Shown here piece after piece: positions 44,367-53,555 of a DNA stretch of 64,000 bases. Source of the DNA: Planctomycetota bacterium (GTDB lineage Bacteria > Planctomycetota > UBA11346); the NCBI GenBank assembly GCA_016745075.1, contig JADGDD010000001.1, forward strand, positions 1,179,125 through 1,243,124. The letters are read 5' to 3'. Every line of letters starts with the position of its first letter. Within the stretch, counting starts at the first letter, position 1. The translations under genes were made by a program, and so were the position numbers. The notes below the pieces were generated by a model, which made no database searches, was not told the origin of the DNA, and saw only the letters and a list, made by a program, of their open reading frames with translations.

Positions 44367-47300
44367 TTACCTCTTTAAATTATTAAAGTGTTTTTTATTT
44401 AGATTTATAATGATAGGAGATTTCATCTCTTCCATCCCATCTGCTGGATGAGTTCCTTTATCATTACGAACAGGTCTGAATCCAAAATCAGGAAAATAGT
44501 CATACATATTCTTATAGCAGCCGTGCTCGCTCATGATATAATGATTATCAGCGCACTTCCATAACCAAGATCCTCCAAAAAAACGTTTAACGACACGAGC
44601 TTTAGCTTTTTTTGTTCCATACATAAGTGTTTCATTACATTTAGGATTATTCAGGTTCAAGCGGTCTGGCCGTGCAATTTTATAACCAACGTTTTCGGTT
44701 AAGTGCCCCATGCTTAAACTCCACTCATAGACATTCCCTACGACATCATACAAACCATACTCATTAACCTTCTTGGTGCCAACGGGATGCGTTGTCCCTC
44801 CTGCATTTTTTATACTCCAGTGGCAATCAGGATTGAGTGTCATTGATCGCTCCTGTCCACCCTTAAACATATACTCCATCTCTGCAAACGTAGCTATACG
44901 GTATCCATCAGCATCCCATTTAATAAAATGCCAATCGGTCGGATGGTTTAGCATTGAACCTAAATATTTCTCTCCCCACGGAGACTTATCAGGATTAAAC
45001 ATTTCTTTTGTGTCCATTTTTATAGGTCTATAGATAGGAGCTTTACGCAGAACCTGTGTCTGTGCTTCATCAATATAAAAAACGGGTGTTTTACCTTCCA
45101 TTTCTGAAAGAGCATTACACCATACAATCACATCATACCATGTTATTTCAGTAACAGGCTCATCAGGGGAATGAGGGTGTCCGAGATAATACATACTCCC
45201 CATATCACCATTTTTGCTAAATTCATAACCGTTAGCTTCAGCCCATTCAAAAACACTCTGCCATCTTGCATAATTTGTTTCGTATTTTGATGCATACAGT
45301 GCATGGATATTAACGTTCCGTTTATCCCGGTCTCTTGTAAATGAACCTGCTGGTATTTTAACCATATCCATAATTGGTTCTGATTGAACAACAGGAGAAG
45401 ATAGGGCTTTTGTTCTCTCTCCCTTTTTAAATGTCCAACTTGTCACTTCTGATATCGGCCCTCTGCCCTTGGGATTTTCTAACCCTGATTCTCTTCTGAC
45501 AAGACGTATCCCAATATTTGCATTGCCGTCCCATGGAGTATCGCCATATTTTGATAATGCTTTTTCTGCGGGGTTTGCAGTCTGTTGGAAACCCCCACCA
45601 AGCGCTGTTATTATAGAATTCGCTGGGTTATAGACATCTCCATGAGTCCATACCAATTCCCATACATTTCCAGCCATATCATACAGACCATTTTGGTTCG
45701 GTTCACCGGAGCCAACAGCAACAGTTCCATCTGTTTTCAGGCCGATAGCGTTAGCTGCCCCTGCAGCACATTCCCATTCTGAAACGGTGGGTAAACGATA
45801 CCCACTAGCAGACCACTTAACATAGATGTGAGGATCTTCATTCTTCACATATGTAGGATTATTTGCGCTGATTTTGTCTTTAGGTAAGGTTGCCTTTGTT
45901 GCCAAATGGTCCCCTCTGAAAACGTTCTTGAATTCAGGGTCTAAATAGTAAAGAGGTTCTTTACCTTCGTGTTCAGAAAGTGTATTACACCACGCCAGCG
46001 CATCATACCATTGAATATTTGTTACAGGCTCATCTTGCACATGCTCTTTATTTCCATAAGTCATGCTTCCCATATCTCCATGATACCGATAGACATATCT
46101 CGCATCCAAAGAATGAAATGGAGCATCACCCCATTTATGTATTTTTTTGTATAAAGCGTATGGCACTTCACAGGTACTTACATAAAAAGGTGGAACCTCA
46201 TTACCTGCTGCTTGGAACTCGCTACTGTTTTTCATGTCAATATTAACAGACCCTTGTTCAGGGCGGTTAATAACAGCCTCGGCTCCAAAACCAAACCATT
46301 TTACATGCGCTTGTTCACCAATGGTTTTTCTGTCTTTTCCAATATACCAGCCAATTGCCTGAATATCTTTGAATTCATGCGGTGCGAATGTTGCATTTTT
46401 ATGGTCAAAATGAATCTTATAATTCTCTGGAGTATATTGTGCCCACGTTGCACTATTTGGTTTCATCTGAAAAGAAATACCTTCACGCTTGGAGCCATCT
46501 TTTCTTTTTCCGTACCCATTGACTCGCTCTCCATTTTTCGTAGGAAAAACAAATTGCTTATCGTCTGATATATACCATTGATCGCCATCTTGAACAATCA
46601 TTCTGACATCATGCCAGCCAATCCAGTACACACGAGAACAGGTGCTTGAAATTCTAGAATTATCATCAAATGTAACGGTATATTTTTGGTCGCTAAGATT
46701 TAAAAAATCTTCCTTTTTCCAGCAAAACACAAAATACGCCTGTGCCCAACTGTCTGGATGTTTAGCATTAGGCATAATGTTTAAGGGGTGATCTTCCGCT
46801 CTTGAGTCCCACCATGTATTATTATGATCATGGTTAATACCCTGTTCTGCAAAACCTCCACCTTTTAGTCCTCTGCCATTTTTAAGAGCGTGTGTCACGT
46901 AAACACTTGCACCACCATACAAATTTCTACTTGTTATTTCTGGGAAAACACCACCAAATGGCCACATGCGTATCCCCATTGGATTGGTCATACTCCACGG
47001 GTATGAGCGAACAACCTCTCCTTTATCTACTTCACCATTACCGTCAACATCATAGTCATAAAAATTAAACTGTGCCTTGTTCGCTCCTTCCTTTTCATTA
47101 ACAGGGCCACCAGAACCACGCCATGCACAAGCAGATATTCCAAAATCTCCAAGCATACTACGTGTCCATTTATCTGCATAGGAAATAACCTGTGCTGGAT
47201 GTGCGACGGTTTTGCCAGTGCCGAGCTTGGGATGCCACACTTTGCTCTTATTCCACTCTGGGTATGCTTTTTTCAGCACATCCAACGTTTCACATTCTAT

Positions 47301-47432
47301 TACGCCCGTTTGAGGAATAACTAATTCTTCCCTGAACGGCACAATCCTCTCTTCTGCGCTCAAAGTACTGCTCAGAGCAATGCTCATAAAGCAGGCTGAT
47401 GCTGCAACTATGAATGATGATTTCTTTTTCAT
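44367..47432 (-). CDS. Secreted double FGE-fold (SUMF1-like) protein with EF-hand loop (copy 1)
   Basis: This 1021-residue exported protein has a signal peptide (to about residue 26, LSSTLSA). An N-terminal beta-rich module follows (about 30-400), with a perfect EF-hand-type calcium loop at residues 128-139 (D128, D130, N132, D136, E139) and the segment FKDIQAIGWYIGK. Two FGE-sulfatase folds lie at about 425-655 and 715-1000. Each carries GDMGSM..EPVT..W.D...WCN.LSE and a closing G.R..R segment. The paired cysteines of true formylglycine-generating enzymes are not in their usual place (after GGSW only one Cys, shifted), and the protein is secreted. A binding or structural role, as in C-type-lectin-like FGE folds, is more likely than sulfatase maturation. 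Same length as its paralogue at 57247-60312. Confidence 0.87.
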   Translation of the reverse strand: MKKKSSFIVAASACFMSIALSSTLSAEERIVPFREELVIPQTGVIECETLDVLKKAYPEWNKSKVWHPKLGTGKTVAHPAQVISYADKWTRSMLGDFGISACAWRGSGGPVNEKEGANKAQFNFYDYDVDGNGEVDKGEVVRSYPWSMTNPMGIRMWPFGGVFPEITSRNLYGGASVYVTHALKNGRGLKGGGFAEQGINHDHNNTWWDSRAEDHPLNIMPNAKHPDSWAQAYFVFCWKKEDFLNLSDQKYTVTFDDNSRISSTCSRVYWIGWHDVRMIVQDGDQWYISDDKQFVFPTKNGERVNGYGKRKDGSKREGISFQMKPNSATWAQYTPENYKIHFDHKNATFAPHEFKDIQAIGWYIGKDRKTIGEQAHVKWFGFGAEAVINRPEQGSVNIDMKNSSEFQAAGNEVPPFYVSTCEVPYALYKKIHKWGDAPFHSLDARYVYRYHGDMGSMTYGNKEHVQDEPVTNIQWYDALAWCNTLSEHEGKEPLYYLDPEFKNVFRGDHLATKATLPKDKISANNPTYVKNEDPHIYVKWSASGYRLPTVSEWECAAGAANAIGLKTDGTVAVGSGEPNQNGLYDMAGNVWELVWTHGDVYNPANSIITALGGGFQQTANPAEKALSKYGDTPWDGNANIGIRLVRRESGLENPKGRGPISEVTSWTFKKGERTKALSSPVVQSEPIMDMVKIPAGSFTRDRDKRNVNIHALYASKYETNYARWQSVFEWAEANGYEFSKNGDMGSMYYLGHPHSPDEPVTEITWYDVIVWCNALSEMEGKTPVFYIDEAQTQVLRKAPIYRPIKMDTKEMFNPDKSPWGEKYLGSMLNHPTDWHFIKWDADGYRIATFAEMEYMFKGGQERSMTLNPDCHWSIKNAGGTTHPVGTKKVNEYGLYDVVGNVYEWSLSMGHLTENVGYKIARPDRLNLNNPKCNETLMYGTKKAKARVVKRFFGGSWLWKCADNHYIMSEHGCYKNMYDYFPDFGFRPVRNDKGTHPADGMEEMKSPIIINLNKKHFNNLKR

Positions 47433-47485
47433 ATATTCCCTCTTTCATGTGTTGAAAGGTTAACCCTAAGGAGCTTTGCTGTTAT

Positions 47486-48844
47486 TTACTTACTCGTAAA
47501 CCAGATTGCGCCAATTTCTAAATACTGTTTCTTTGTTTCTGGCGTAATTTGAGCATGTATTTGAATATACCGATACTCCCCCTCTACCAAACATTCCTGA
47601 GGCGATAGACCATTTGAGCTAAATTCAGCAAGAGGAAAACTGAGCGTTTGCCATATCGAATTCCCTGTACGAGACAGTTGTTTTCGAGAATGTATACGAC
47701 TTACATGAGACGGTGTTGTCATTTTATCAAATGTTAAGAAAAGTTTTTCTTGTCCATCTGTTCTAAAGGTAACGTGACAAACCATATCTTCTGTCCCTGT
47801 AAATAAGGGTTTATCTTTCACGCCGCACACAAAACGGTTCAAGTCGTCACCTTCTGATACATAGATATGCTGTAAATAGGGGTGCTCCTCTATTGATCTC
47901 TTCTTCTCTTTTTCACTTGTGTTATAACGAGAAATATCTATCTCCGATACAAATGTCCCCTGTACCAATAAAGAAAAATCATCATCACTGATAGATCCAA
48001 GCCAGCGTGTTCTGCCGTCCTGAACAAACAGTCCTTGCCCTGTAGTGAGCGCATATTCTTTTTTCTCTTTATCCGTAACGTGCACGTGACCTTCAATCAA
48101 ACGAATTGATGACCTGCTATCATTTGCCTGTAAAGTGAACTCAGTACCAACGACTTGCACAGCAAGGTCTGGCGTATGCAAAATAAAGGGAAAGGCTTTT
48201 TCTTGTGGCTGTACTGTTGCTCGTAACGACCCCCTTCTTAAAAAAAGACCCTTTTGGCTCTGAGACCCCCTCATTTCAACAATACTTTGAGCATCTAAGC
48301 GAATAGCAGTATTATCTCCATACAGAAGAGACAGCTCTTCTTCTGCGGCAATAATATCACCAAGTTCTACACTGCTCTTTTCCGTCGGTAGTATATATTT
48401 ATTATTCCGGTAAATAGTAGCACCATCTGAGGCAACACTTATCTGCCCAATACTTTCTGAAGTACCTGTAACAAGAAAAAAAGAAACTCCTATCAGCACA
48501 ACAGCAACGGCCGCTAACATGGTATAACGAAATGATATAAAGGAACGGCTGCCCGACTTCTTCTCAGAACGTTTTCTTTCTGACAATCCAGAATGTATAT
48601 CTGATAAAACTCTCTTTTTCATGCTTTGTCTCTGCTCTTGTTCTGCAAGGGCTTTTAAGATAGACGTTTTACAGGTTCCTTTCCATGACAATGTCATCAA
48701 GTCTGCATGGAGGTCCATAAGATCCATCATACCTTGCACATGCAATTCGTCATTCAAAAGAACGTCGAGTTCAGCCTGTTCCTGTGCACTTATATCACCA
48801 TCAATGGCACGTAGCATCAACTCTTCAATTTCTTGCTCCGTCAT
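47486..48844 (-). CDS. FecR-domain membrane protein, probable sigma-factor partner
   Basis: This 452-residue protein has a small cytoplasmic N-terminal helical region (EIEELMLRAIDGDISAQEQAELDVLL, anti-sigma-like). A single membrane helix lies at about residues 106-126 (MLAAVAVVLIGVSFFLVTG). A periplasmic FecR domain spans about 185-295 (DNTAIRLDAQSIVEMRGS, FILHTPDLAVQVVGTEFTL, SIRLIEGHVHVT). The C-terminal 150 residues form a beta-rich region. Its start overlaps the sigma-factor stop by 4 bp. FecR-type proteins hold or activate their ECF sigma factor in response to an outer signal. In PVC bacteria such pairs often sit beside carbohydrate genes. Confidence 0.88.
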   Translation of the reverse strand: MTEQEIEELMLRAIDGDISAQEQAELDVLLNDELHVQGMMDLMDLHADLMTLSWKGTCKTSILKALAEQEQRQSMKKRVLSDIHSGLSERKRSEKKSGSRSFISFRYTMLAAVAVVLIGVSFFLVTGTSESIGQISVASDGATIYRNNKYILPTEKSSVELGDIIAAEEELSLLYGDNTAIRLDAQSIVEMRGSQSQKGLFLRRGSLRATVQPQEKAFPFILHTPDLAVQVVGTEFTLQANDSRSSIRLIEGHVHVTDKEKKEYALTTGQGLFVQDGRTRWLGSISDDDFSLLVQGTFVSEIDISRYNTSEKEKKRSIEEHPYLQHIYVSEGDDLNRFVCGVKDKPLFTGTEDMVCHVTFRTDGQEKLFLTFDKMTTPSHVSRIHSRKQLSRTGNSIWQTLSFPLAEFSSNGLSPQECLVEGEYRYIQIHAQITPETKKQYLEIGAIWFTSK

Positions 48845-49404
48845 TGCGATATTCCTGTTTTTGATTCAACACATGCGCGTAATGATATACGTGACCGTGA
48901 GAGCATTTTCTTGGTTGCAGCTAAGGTACGCCCTAATTTTGTGGCTATAGATTCAATTTTCATACCATGACCATATTTCATTTCGAGCGCTTCTTGCACA
49001 CTTTCTTGAAGAGCTTCTCTGCACTGCTTCAAAGCAGATAAACGCTTCTCTTCAGAAGTATTTATTTCATCCTCTAGGGAATAGCGCACTAAAATGTGCT
49101 CCTTATACAATTCCAAGTGTTTTGAATAACTTGCTTTTTTAGCGAAATCATCTTTGACGACATTGCGTGCTATCGCTTTTATCCAGTAATCAAACCGGCG
49201 GCCACTTTCGAAATCAGCCAAATGTGTATACGCCTTCATAAAAACGACCTGCACCAGATCTTCAATATCACTCTTTGTGCGCTGCATGGCCGTTACTACA
49301 GCCACCACGTCCATCTCATACAACTCAATAATAACCCCAAAGGCGTTCACGTGGCCTCCAAGAGTCTGCTGTATTGCTTTTTCGCACTCCTCTTGTCTCT
49401 CCAT
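48841..49404 (-). CDS. ECF-type RNA polymerase sigma factor
   Basis: This 187-residue sigma-70-family factor has region 2 at about residues 20-95, with SDIEDLVQVVFMKAYTHLADFESGRRFDYWIKAIARNVVKD. Region 4 lies at about 125-180 (LEMKYGHGMKIESIATKLGRTLAATKKMLSRSRISLRACV). The pattern, including IARN..KD and the A.KK.L.R.R helix, resembles the Rhodopirellula/Verrucomicrobium sigma family. AAGGGG lies 8 bp before the ATG. It is the first gene of a reverse operon sigma, FecR, double-FGE protein, propeller, and is divergent from the GH78 gene. It probably controls this carbohydrate locus. Confidence 0.93.
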   Translation of the reverse strand: MERQEECEKAIQQTLGGHVNAFGVIIELYEMDVVAVVTAMQRTKSDIEDLVQVVFMKAYTHLADFESGRRFDYWIKAIARNVVKDDFAKKASYSKHLELYKEHILVRYSLEDEINTSEEKRLSALKQCREALQESVQEALEMKYGHGMKIESIATKLGRTLAATKKMLSRSRISLRACVESKTGISQ

Positions 49405-49553
49405 AATCTATTCCCCTTGGATGCTTTTATACACCCCTCTTACTATACACTACGGAGATGGAATTAAAAAGTGACAAACAAAACATTTTTCTTGAAACAC
49501 GGTATGGTATGGCTACATATCGCTTCTTCACCTACAGAGAAAACGAGGTTATT

Positions 49554-51905
49554 ATGAGACAGAAGCAATCGGCTGCATGGATATGGCCCGGAAATCCTGG
49601 GATAGGGCTTATAAATAGATGGGCTCAATTTCGGCATACATTCACTATTGATGCCGTTCCCGAGACCTGCCTTGTATCAATCAGTGCAGACAAATCCTAC
49701 CGTCTCTTTATTAACGGAACATGGGTTATTGACGGGCCATGCCGTGGGTTTGCTGACAATTGGTTCTTTGATACCGTTGATATTGCTTCATTCCTCCATG
49801 CAGGTGACAATGTAATTGCTGCCGTTGCACACAACCCCGGCACTGGTAATCATCAGTATATTCACGCTGGGTATGCTGGCTTTCTCCTCGAAGGATCTGT
49901 TGGCTCTGTCGATATTAGTTCTTCAAAAGAATGGTCACGCCGCGAAGCACCTGAATACATCCAGTATCAAACCCGCCTCTCTATTCAATTAGGGTGGCAA
50001 GAATTTTTTGATGCTCAATTAGGTGACGGCGACTGGACACAACTTGCTTATGACGCACGCGATTGGGAACCTTGCAGCTTTTTTGGCGCGCGGCCGAAAG
50101 GCTCTCCTCCATGGCATAATCTGCAAGAGCGAGACATCCCTCTCTTACGAACAGAAATCATTTGCCCAACTCTTCTTGTGAGCACGGCACGGCATACCGT
50201 CAGCCGTTCATGGCAAGATAACATCAACATAGTGACTGCATTTCGTATTGATGTTCCTTCATGCACACTCGTTAATACAACCACTCCAGTGCTCACCATT
50301 TTACCACAAACACATGATGAGGTGCAAGTTTATGTTTTAGACTTTCAGCGCGAAGTCTGCGCCTCTCTCTTACTTGCCATTGATGCCGCACGCGGTGGTG
50401 AACACATTGATCTGATTATGATTGAAGGCATCACAAACGGCTTACCTGACATTCATGAACTGGAAGGCTGCAACACCGCACTGGCCCATAAATATATGTG
50501 CACACACGGTCAACAACAACACGAAACTTTTAGTCCCCTTGGTGGCCGCGCTCTAGCCATTGCTGTTCGTGGACAAACAGATGGTTTTCAACTTACTATC
50601 ACAGCACGACACCGTGAATATCCATTTGATATACACGGCTCTATTACCGTAGCAAATACCCGATTCCAAGATATTTATGACATGTGCGTGCATACACAAC
50701 AATTATGTGCAATTGACACCTACATTGACTGCCCCGGTCGAGAACAGGCCATGTGGTGGGGTGACATCGTTACCCATTTTGGCAATTCTACGCTCTTTGC
50801 CGCTGATGACCGTTTACTTATTCGTGGCATGCACCTTATTGCCCAACAACAAATACCCAACGGTCTTACTTATGCCCTTGCCCCCACCGAAGCGCATGAA
50901 TGTGTTTTGCCTGATTTTACACTTGCGTGGATTCGCTCATTTAAAATGCTCTACCACTATAATAATTCTACCGATATGGTGCAGCGCTATCGTGATGCTA
51001 TCATGCGTGCATTTGAATATTTTTTTGATCGTAGCCGTGAAACAGGTCTGCTCACATTTGATGAACGCTACTGGTTGTTCCTTGATTGGGCCGAAACCTT
51101 TAAAGACGGCACGCCAACCTTGTATAATTTAGATTACCTTGAGACACTGATGAGTGCCTATGATGTCTTTACCGCTGCAGGCCTGCTCGATGATGCGAAA
51201 ATATGTTTGCAACACGCTGATGCGCTTCGACATAAAATAGAAATATCTCTATGGAATGAAAACACACGTGAGCCCTATGACGGTATTGATCAAGACGGTC
51301 AACCCGTATTACGTGAATGCCTCCACACCTTTATTCGCTGCATTTCTCTTGATATCCATCCAGAAGAGCACCAACGCTGGGCACAGGAACACCTGCTTCC
51401 TTTCATAAATGACAAGCGCCCTCTTGGTACCGAGCTACAAACAAGCTCCACTGCATTAACTCCATATTTCTTAAACTTTGGGTTTCAAGCGCTTGATAAA
51501 CTAGGGTATGGGCTCAACGTCCTCTCCTGCATTGAACGCTGGTGGGGAGACATGCTTGATCGCGGCCTCGTCACAACGGAAGAAGTTTGGGATGCCAAGG
51601 CTGGAAATGAGAGCACGTGCCATGCGTGGTCTGCACATCCAATTCAACACATTACTCGCATACTACTTGGTATCCGACAAATCTCTGCTGGCTGGAAACA
51701 CATTCACGTAACACCTGCTTATTCAATATACCCATCAGCACAAGGCAGCGTTGATACGCCATTTGGACCAATCACTATTCAATGGCGTACAGAAGAAAAT
51801 ACAGTGCATGGCTCCTTAGCTCTTCCCGATGGTATAAGCGCTACTGTGTTTCTTGCATCACAAGTACCTCAAACAGTTACCGGACACACAACATTTACCC
51901 TCTAA
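49554..51905 (+). CDS. GH78-like alpha-L-rhamnosidase
   Basis: This 783-residue enzyme resembles bacterial alpha-L-rhamnosidases of GH78, which remove terminal rhamnose from glycans. An N-terminal beta-sandwich binds sugar (AQFRHTFTI..YRLFINGTWVIDGPCRG). The (alpha/alpha)6 domain contains the family motif YIDCPGREQAMWWGDIV (usual DCPQRERxGWxGD, with catalytic acids), WLFLDWAE and TSSTALTPYFLNFGF. The C-terminal beta domain includes GWKHIHVTPAYS and GSVDTPFGPITIQW. The ATG at 49554 is chosen for the CGAGG site 6 bp upstream; an earlier in-frame ATG at 49458 has GGAG abutting it and no leader function. No signal peptide is visible, so it probably acts on imported oligosaccharides. The sulfatase gene follows after 13 bp. 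Confidence 0.86.
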   Translation: MRQKQSAAWIWPGNPGIGLINRWAQFRHTFTIDAVPETCLVSISADKSYRLFINGTWVIDGPCRGFADNWFFDTVDIASFLHAGDNVIAAVAHNPGTGNHQYIHAGYAGFLLEGSVGSVDISSSKEWSRREAPEYIQYQTRLSIQLGWQEFFDAQLGDGDWTQLAYDARDWEPCSFFGARPKGSPPWHNLQERDIPLLRTEIICPTLLVSTARHTVSRSWQDNINIVTAFRIDVPSCTLVNTTTPVLTILPQTHDEVQVYVLDFQREVCASLLLAIDAARGGEHIDLIMIEGITNGLPDIHELEGCNTALAHKYMCTHGQQQHETFSPLGGRALAIAVRGQTDGFQLTITARHREYPFDIHGSITVANTRFQDIYDMCVHTQQLCAIDTYIDCPGREQAMWWGDIVTHFGNSTLFAADDRLLIRGMHLIAQQQIPNGLTYALAPTEAHECVLPDFTLAWIRSFKMLYHYNNSTDMVQRYRDAIMRAFEYFFDRSRETGLLTFDERYWLFLDWAETFKDGTPTLYNLDYLETLMSAYDVFTAAGLLDDAKICLQHADALRHKIEISLWNENTREPYDGIDQDGQPVLRECLHTFIRCISLDIHPEEHQRWAQEHLLPFINDKRPLGTELQTSSTALTPYFLNFGFQALDKLGYGLNVLSCIERWWGDMLDRGLVTTEEVWDAKAGNESTCHAWSAHPIQHITRILLGIRQISAGWKHIHVTPAYSIYPSAQGSVDTPFGPITIQWRTEENTVHGSLALPDGISATVFLASQVPQTVTGHTTFTL

Positions 51906-51918
51906 AAAAAGGTCTACT

Positions 51919-53424
51919 ATGAGCACTCCTCGCAAAAACATATTGCTTCTCTTCGTTGATCAAATGAGATTTGATACCATCCATGCCTTAGGCAACGAAA
52001 CAATCAAAACCCCTAACCTTGACCGTTTAGTTTCAGAAGGCGTTGCCTTTACCAACGCATATTCTCCGTCACCTGTTTGTGTTCCTGCCCGCTGTTCCAT
52101 GAGTTACGGAAAGTACCCGTGGAATACAGATTGTTTTGACAATCACTATAAATGGATTGATGAATCTGATGATGAAAAAACATTCGTTGAACGATTAGCG
52201 GCATCTGGCTACAGAACTCATGGCGTTGGAAAATGCCACTTCACACCAGATACACACGCGCATTACGGTTTCCAAACAAGAAACACTCAAGAGGAATTTG
52301 GCACACCAGAAACCGATGACTACATGCATTTTCTCAATAAAGACTACGCACATGTTATGGATTTTCATGGCATGCGTTCAGAGCTGTATATGTCACCTCA
52401 GCTTGCTCAGATGCCAGCCGAGAAACACCCCACTGCATGGATAGCAGACCAAAGTATCGATTTCCTCAATACCCAAACACAAACAGACGAACCATGGTAT
52501 TTATTTAGCAGCTTCATACACCCACACCCGCCTCTCTCCCTCCCAACTCCGTGGCATAGATTATATCGCTACGCTGATATGGATAACGCCCATGTTCCAG
52601 ATAACTGGGAAGACTTTATCACTCATGCCAATACATACATGACCCACGGGCACCTCTGCGATGAAGGCCGTATTGACCGTAATATGGTACGCACGCTCAA
52701 GGCCTTTTATTATGGGGCTATCTCTTTTGTTGATTATCATATTGGCAGAATCCTTGATACCTTAGAGGCAAACAATCAGCTTGATAATACCACCATCGTA
52801 TTTACTTCAGACCACGGTGAAATGCTTGGTGATTACAAATGTGTTGCTAAAAGCTGTATGATGGACCCCTCAGCCCGTATTCCTTTTTTAGTTCGCTTCC
52901 CGGACACAACCCATGCTGGCACACACTGCGACACCCCCGTTAGCCTTGTTGACCTAGCTCCCACCTTTCTATCAGAGGCAAACATCCCCTGTCCAGACAA
53001 AGAGTTTGATGGATGTAAACTTCAAGAGCTCATTCAGGAAACGAACGAAGAGCGAGTTGTTTTTTCACAAATAAACAAGGGCGAAGACTCCATACTTATG
53101 GCCGTAGACACCAACTACAAATACTTCTTCAGCGCTCCAGATGACAAAGAAATTCTGACAAACAGACAAACAGACCCGCGAGAAACACAGAACCTTTCTC
53201 AAGATAAAGAGTATGCCAAAACACTCTCCTATTACAGGTCACTTCTCTGCACCCAGATGGCAGGAACACAAGCTGGCAGAGAAACCTTTAACGGAGATTG
53301 CCTTATTCAGCATCCGATAAAAGGAGTGCCTTTTTCATCCGATGATGGTCACATCATGCAAGACCCTCCAATCCCAGAAAAGCTACTTGAAAATCCCTAT
53401 TTTACAGACCTTCGCAATTCTTAG
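51919..53424 (+). CDS. Cys-type sulfatase
   Basis: This 501-residue type I sulfatase hydrolyses sulfate esters. The maturation motif CxPxR is CVPAR (C54-R58), so Cys54 must be changed to formylglycine by an FGE or anaerobic radical-SAM enzyme. Metal-binding residues are visible in LLLFVDQMRFDT (D14, Q15) and FTSDHGEMLGD. The ATG at 51919 directly precedes the first strand MSTPRKNILLLFVDQ; upstream in-frame codons overlap the GH78 gene and are rejected. No signal peptide is seen, so it seems to be cytoplasmic. Together with the rhamnosidase it suggests breakdown of a sulfated, rhamnose-containing glycan. The sulfate/sulfur it releases may relate to the following sulfur-redox operon. Confidence 0.93.
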   Translation: MSTPRKNILLLFVDQMRFDTIHALGNETIKTPNLDRLVSEGVAFTNAYSPSPVCVPARCSMSYGKYPWNTDCFDNHYKWIDESDDEKTFVERLAASGYRTHGVGKCHFTPDTHAHYGFQTRNTQEEFGTPETDDYMHFLNKDYAHVMDFHGMRSELYMSPQLAQMPAEKHPTAWIADQSIDFLNTQTQTDEPWYLFSSFIHPHPPLSLPTPWHRLYRYADMDNAHVPDNWEDFITHANTYMTHGHLCDEGRIDRNMVRTLKAFYYGAISFVDYHIGRILDTLEANNQLDNTTIVFTSDHGEMLGDYKCVAKSCMMDPSARIPFLVRFPDTTHAGTHCDTPVSLVDLAPTFLSEANIPCPDKEFDGCKLQELIQETNEERVVFSQINKGEDSILMAVDTNYKYFFSAPDDKEILTNRQTDPRETQNLSQDKEYAKTLSYYRSLLCTQMAGTQAGRETFNGDCLIQHPIKGVPFSSDDGHIMQDPPIPEKLLENPYFTDLRNS

Positions 53425-53521
53425 AACACGCAAAGTTGTATGCATCTATCTATAAATTCTTAAAAAAAACGTCCTATACCTCCCTAAGGTGGATTATTTC
53501 TTATCAACACAAACAAACCGG

Positions 53522-53555
53522 TTGACATAATTCAAATATTCAGATACTGGAATAT
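53522..53555 (+). promoter_or_regulatory. Promoter with ATATTC-N8-GAATAT operator (CoA-disulfide reductase operon)
   Basis: TTGACA (53522-53527) is followed 17 bp later by TACTGG. The dyad ATATTC-N8-GAATAT spans 53536-53555 and ends at the base before the ATG. It is the same 20-bp form as at 37014-37033. With this -35/-10 pair transcription would start at about the ATG, implying a leaderless or nearly leaderless message. Confidence 0.7.

Noticed and set aside
44367..47432. True formylglycine-generating enzyme for the nearby sulfatase
   Set aside because: The protein is exported, has two FGE folds and lacks the correctly spaced cysteine pair, while the sulfatase appears cytoplasmic.
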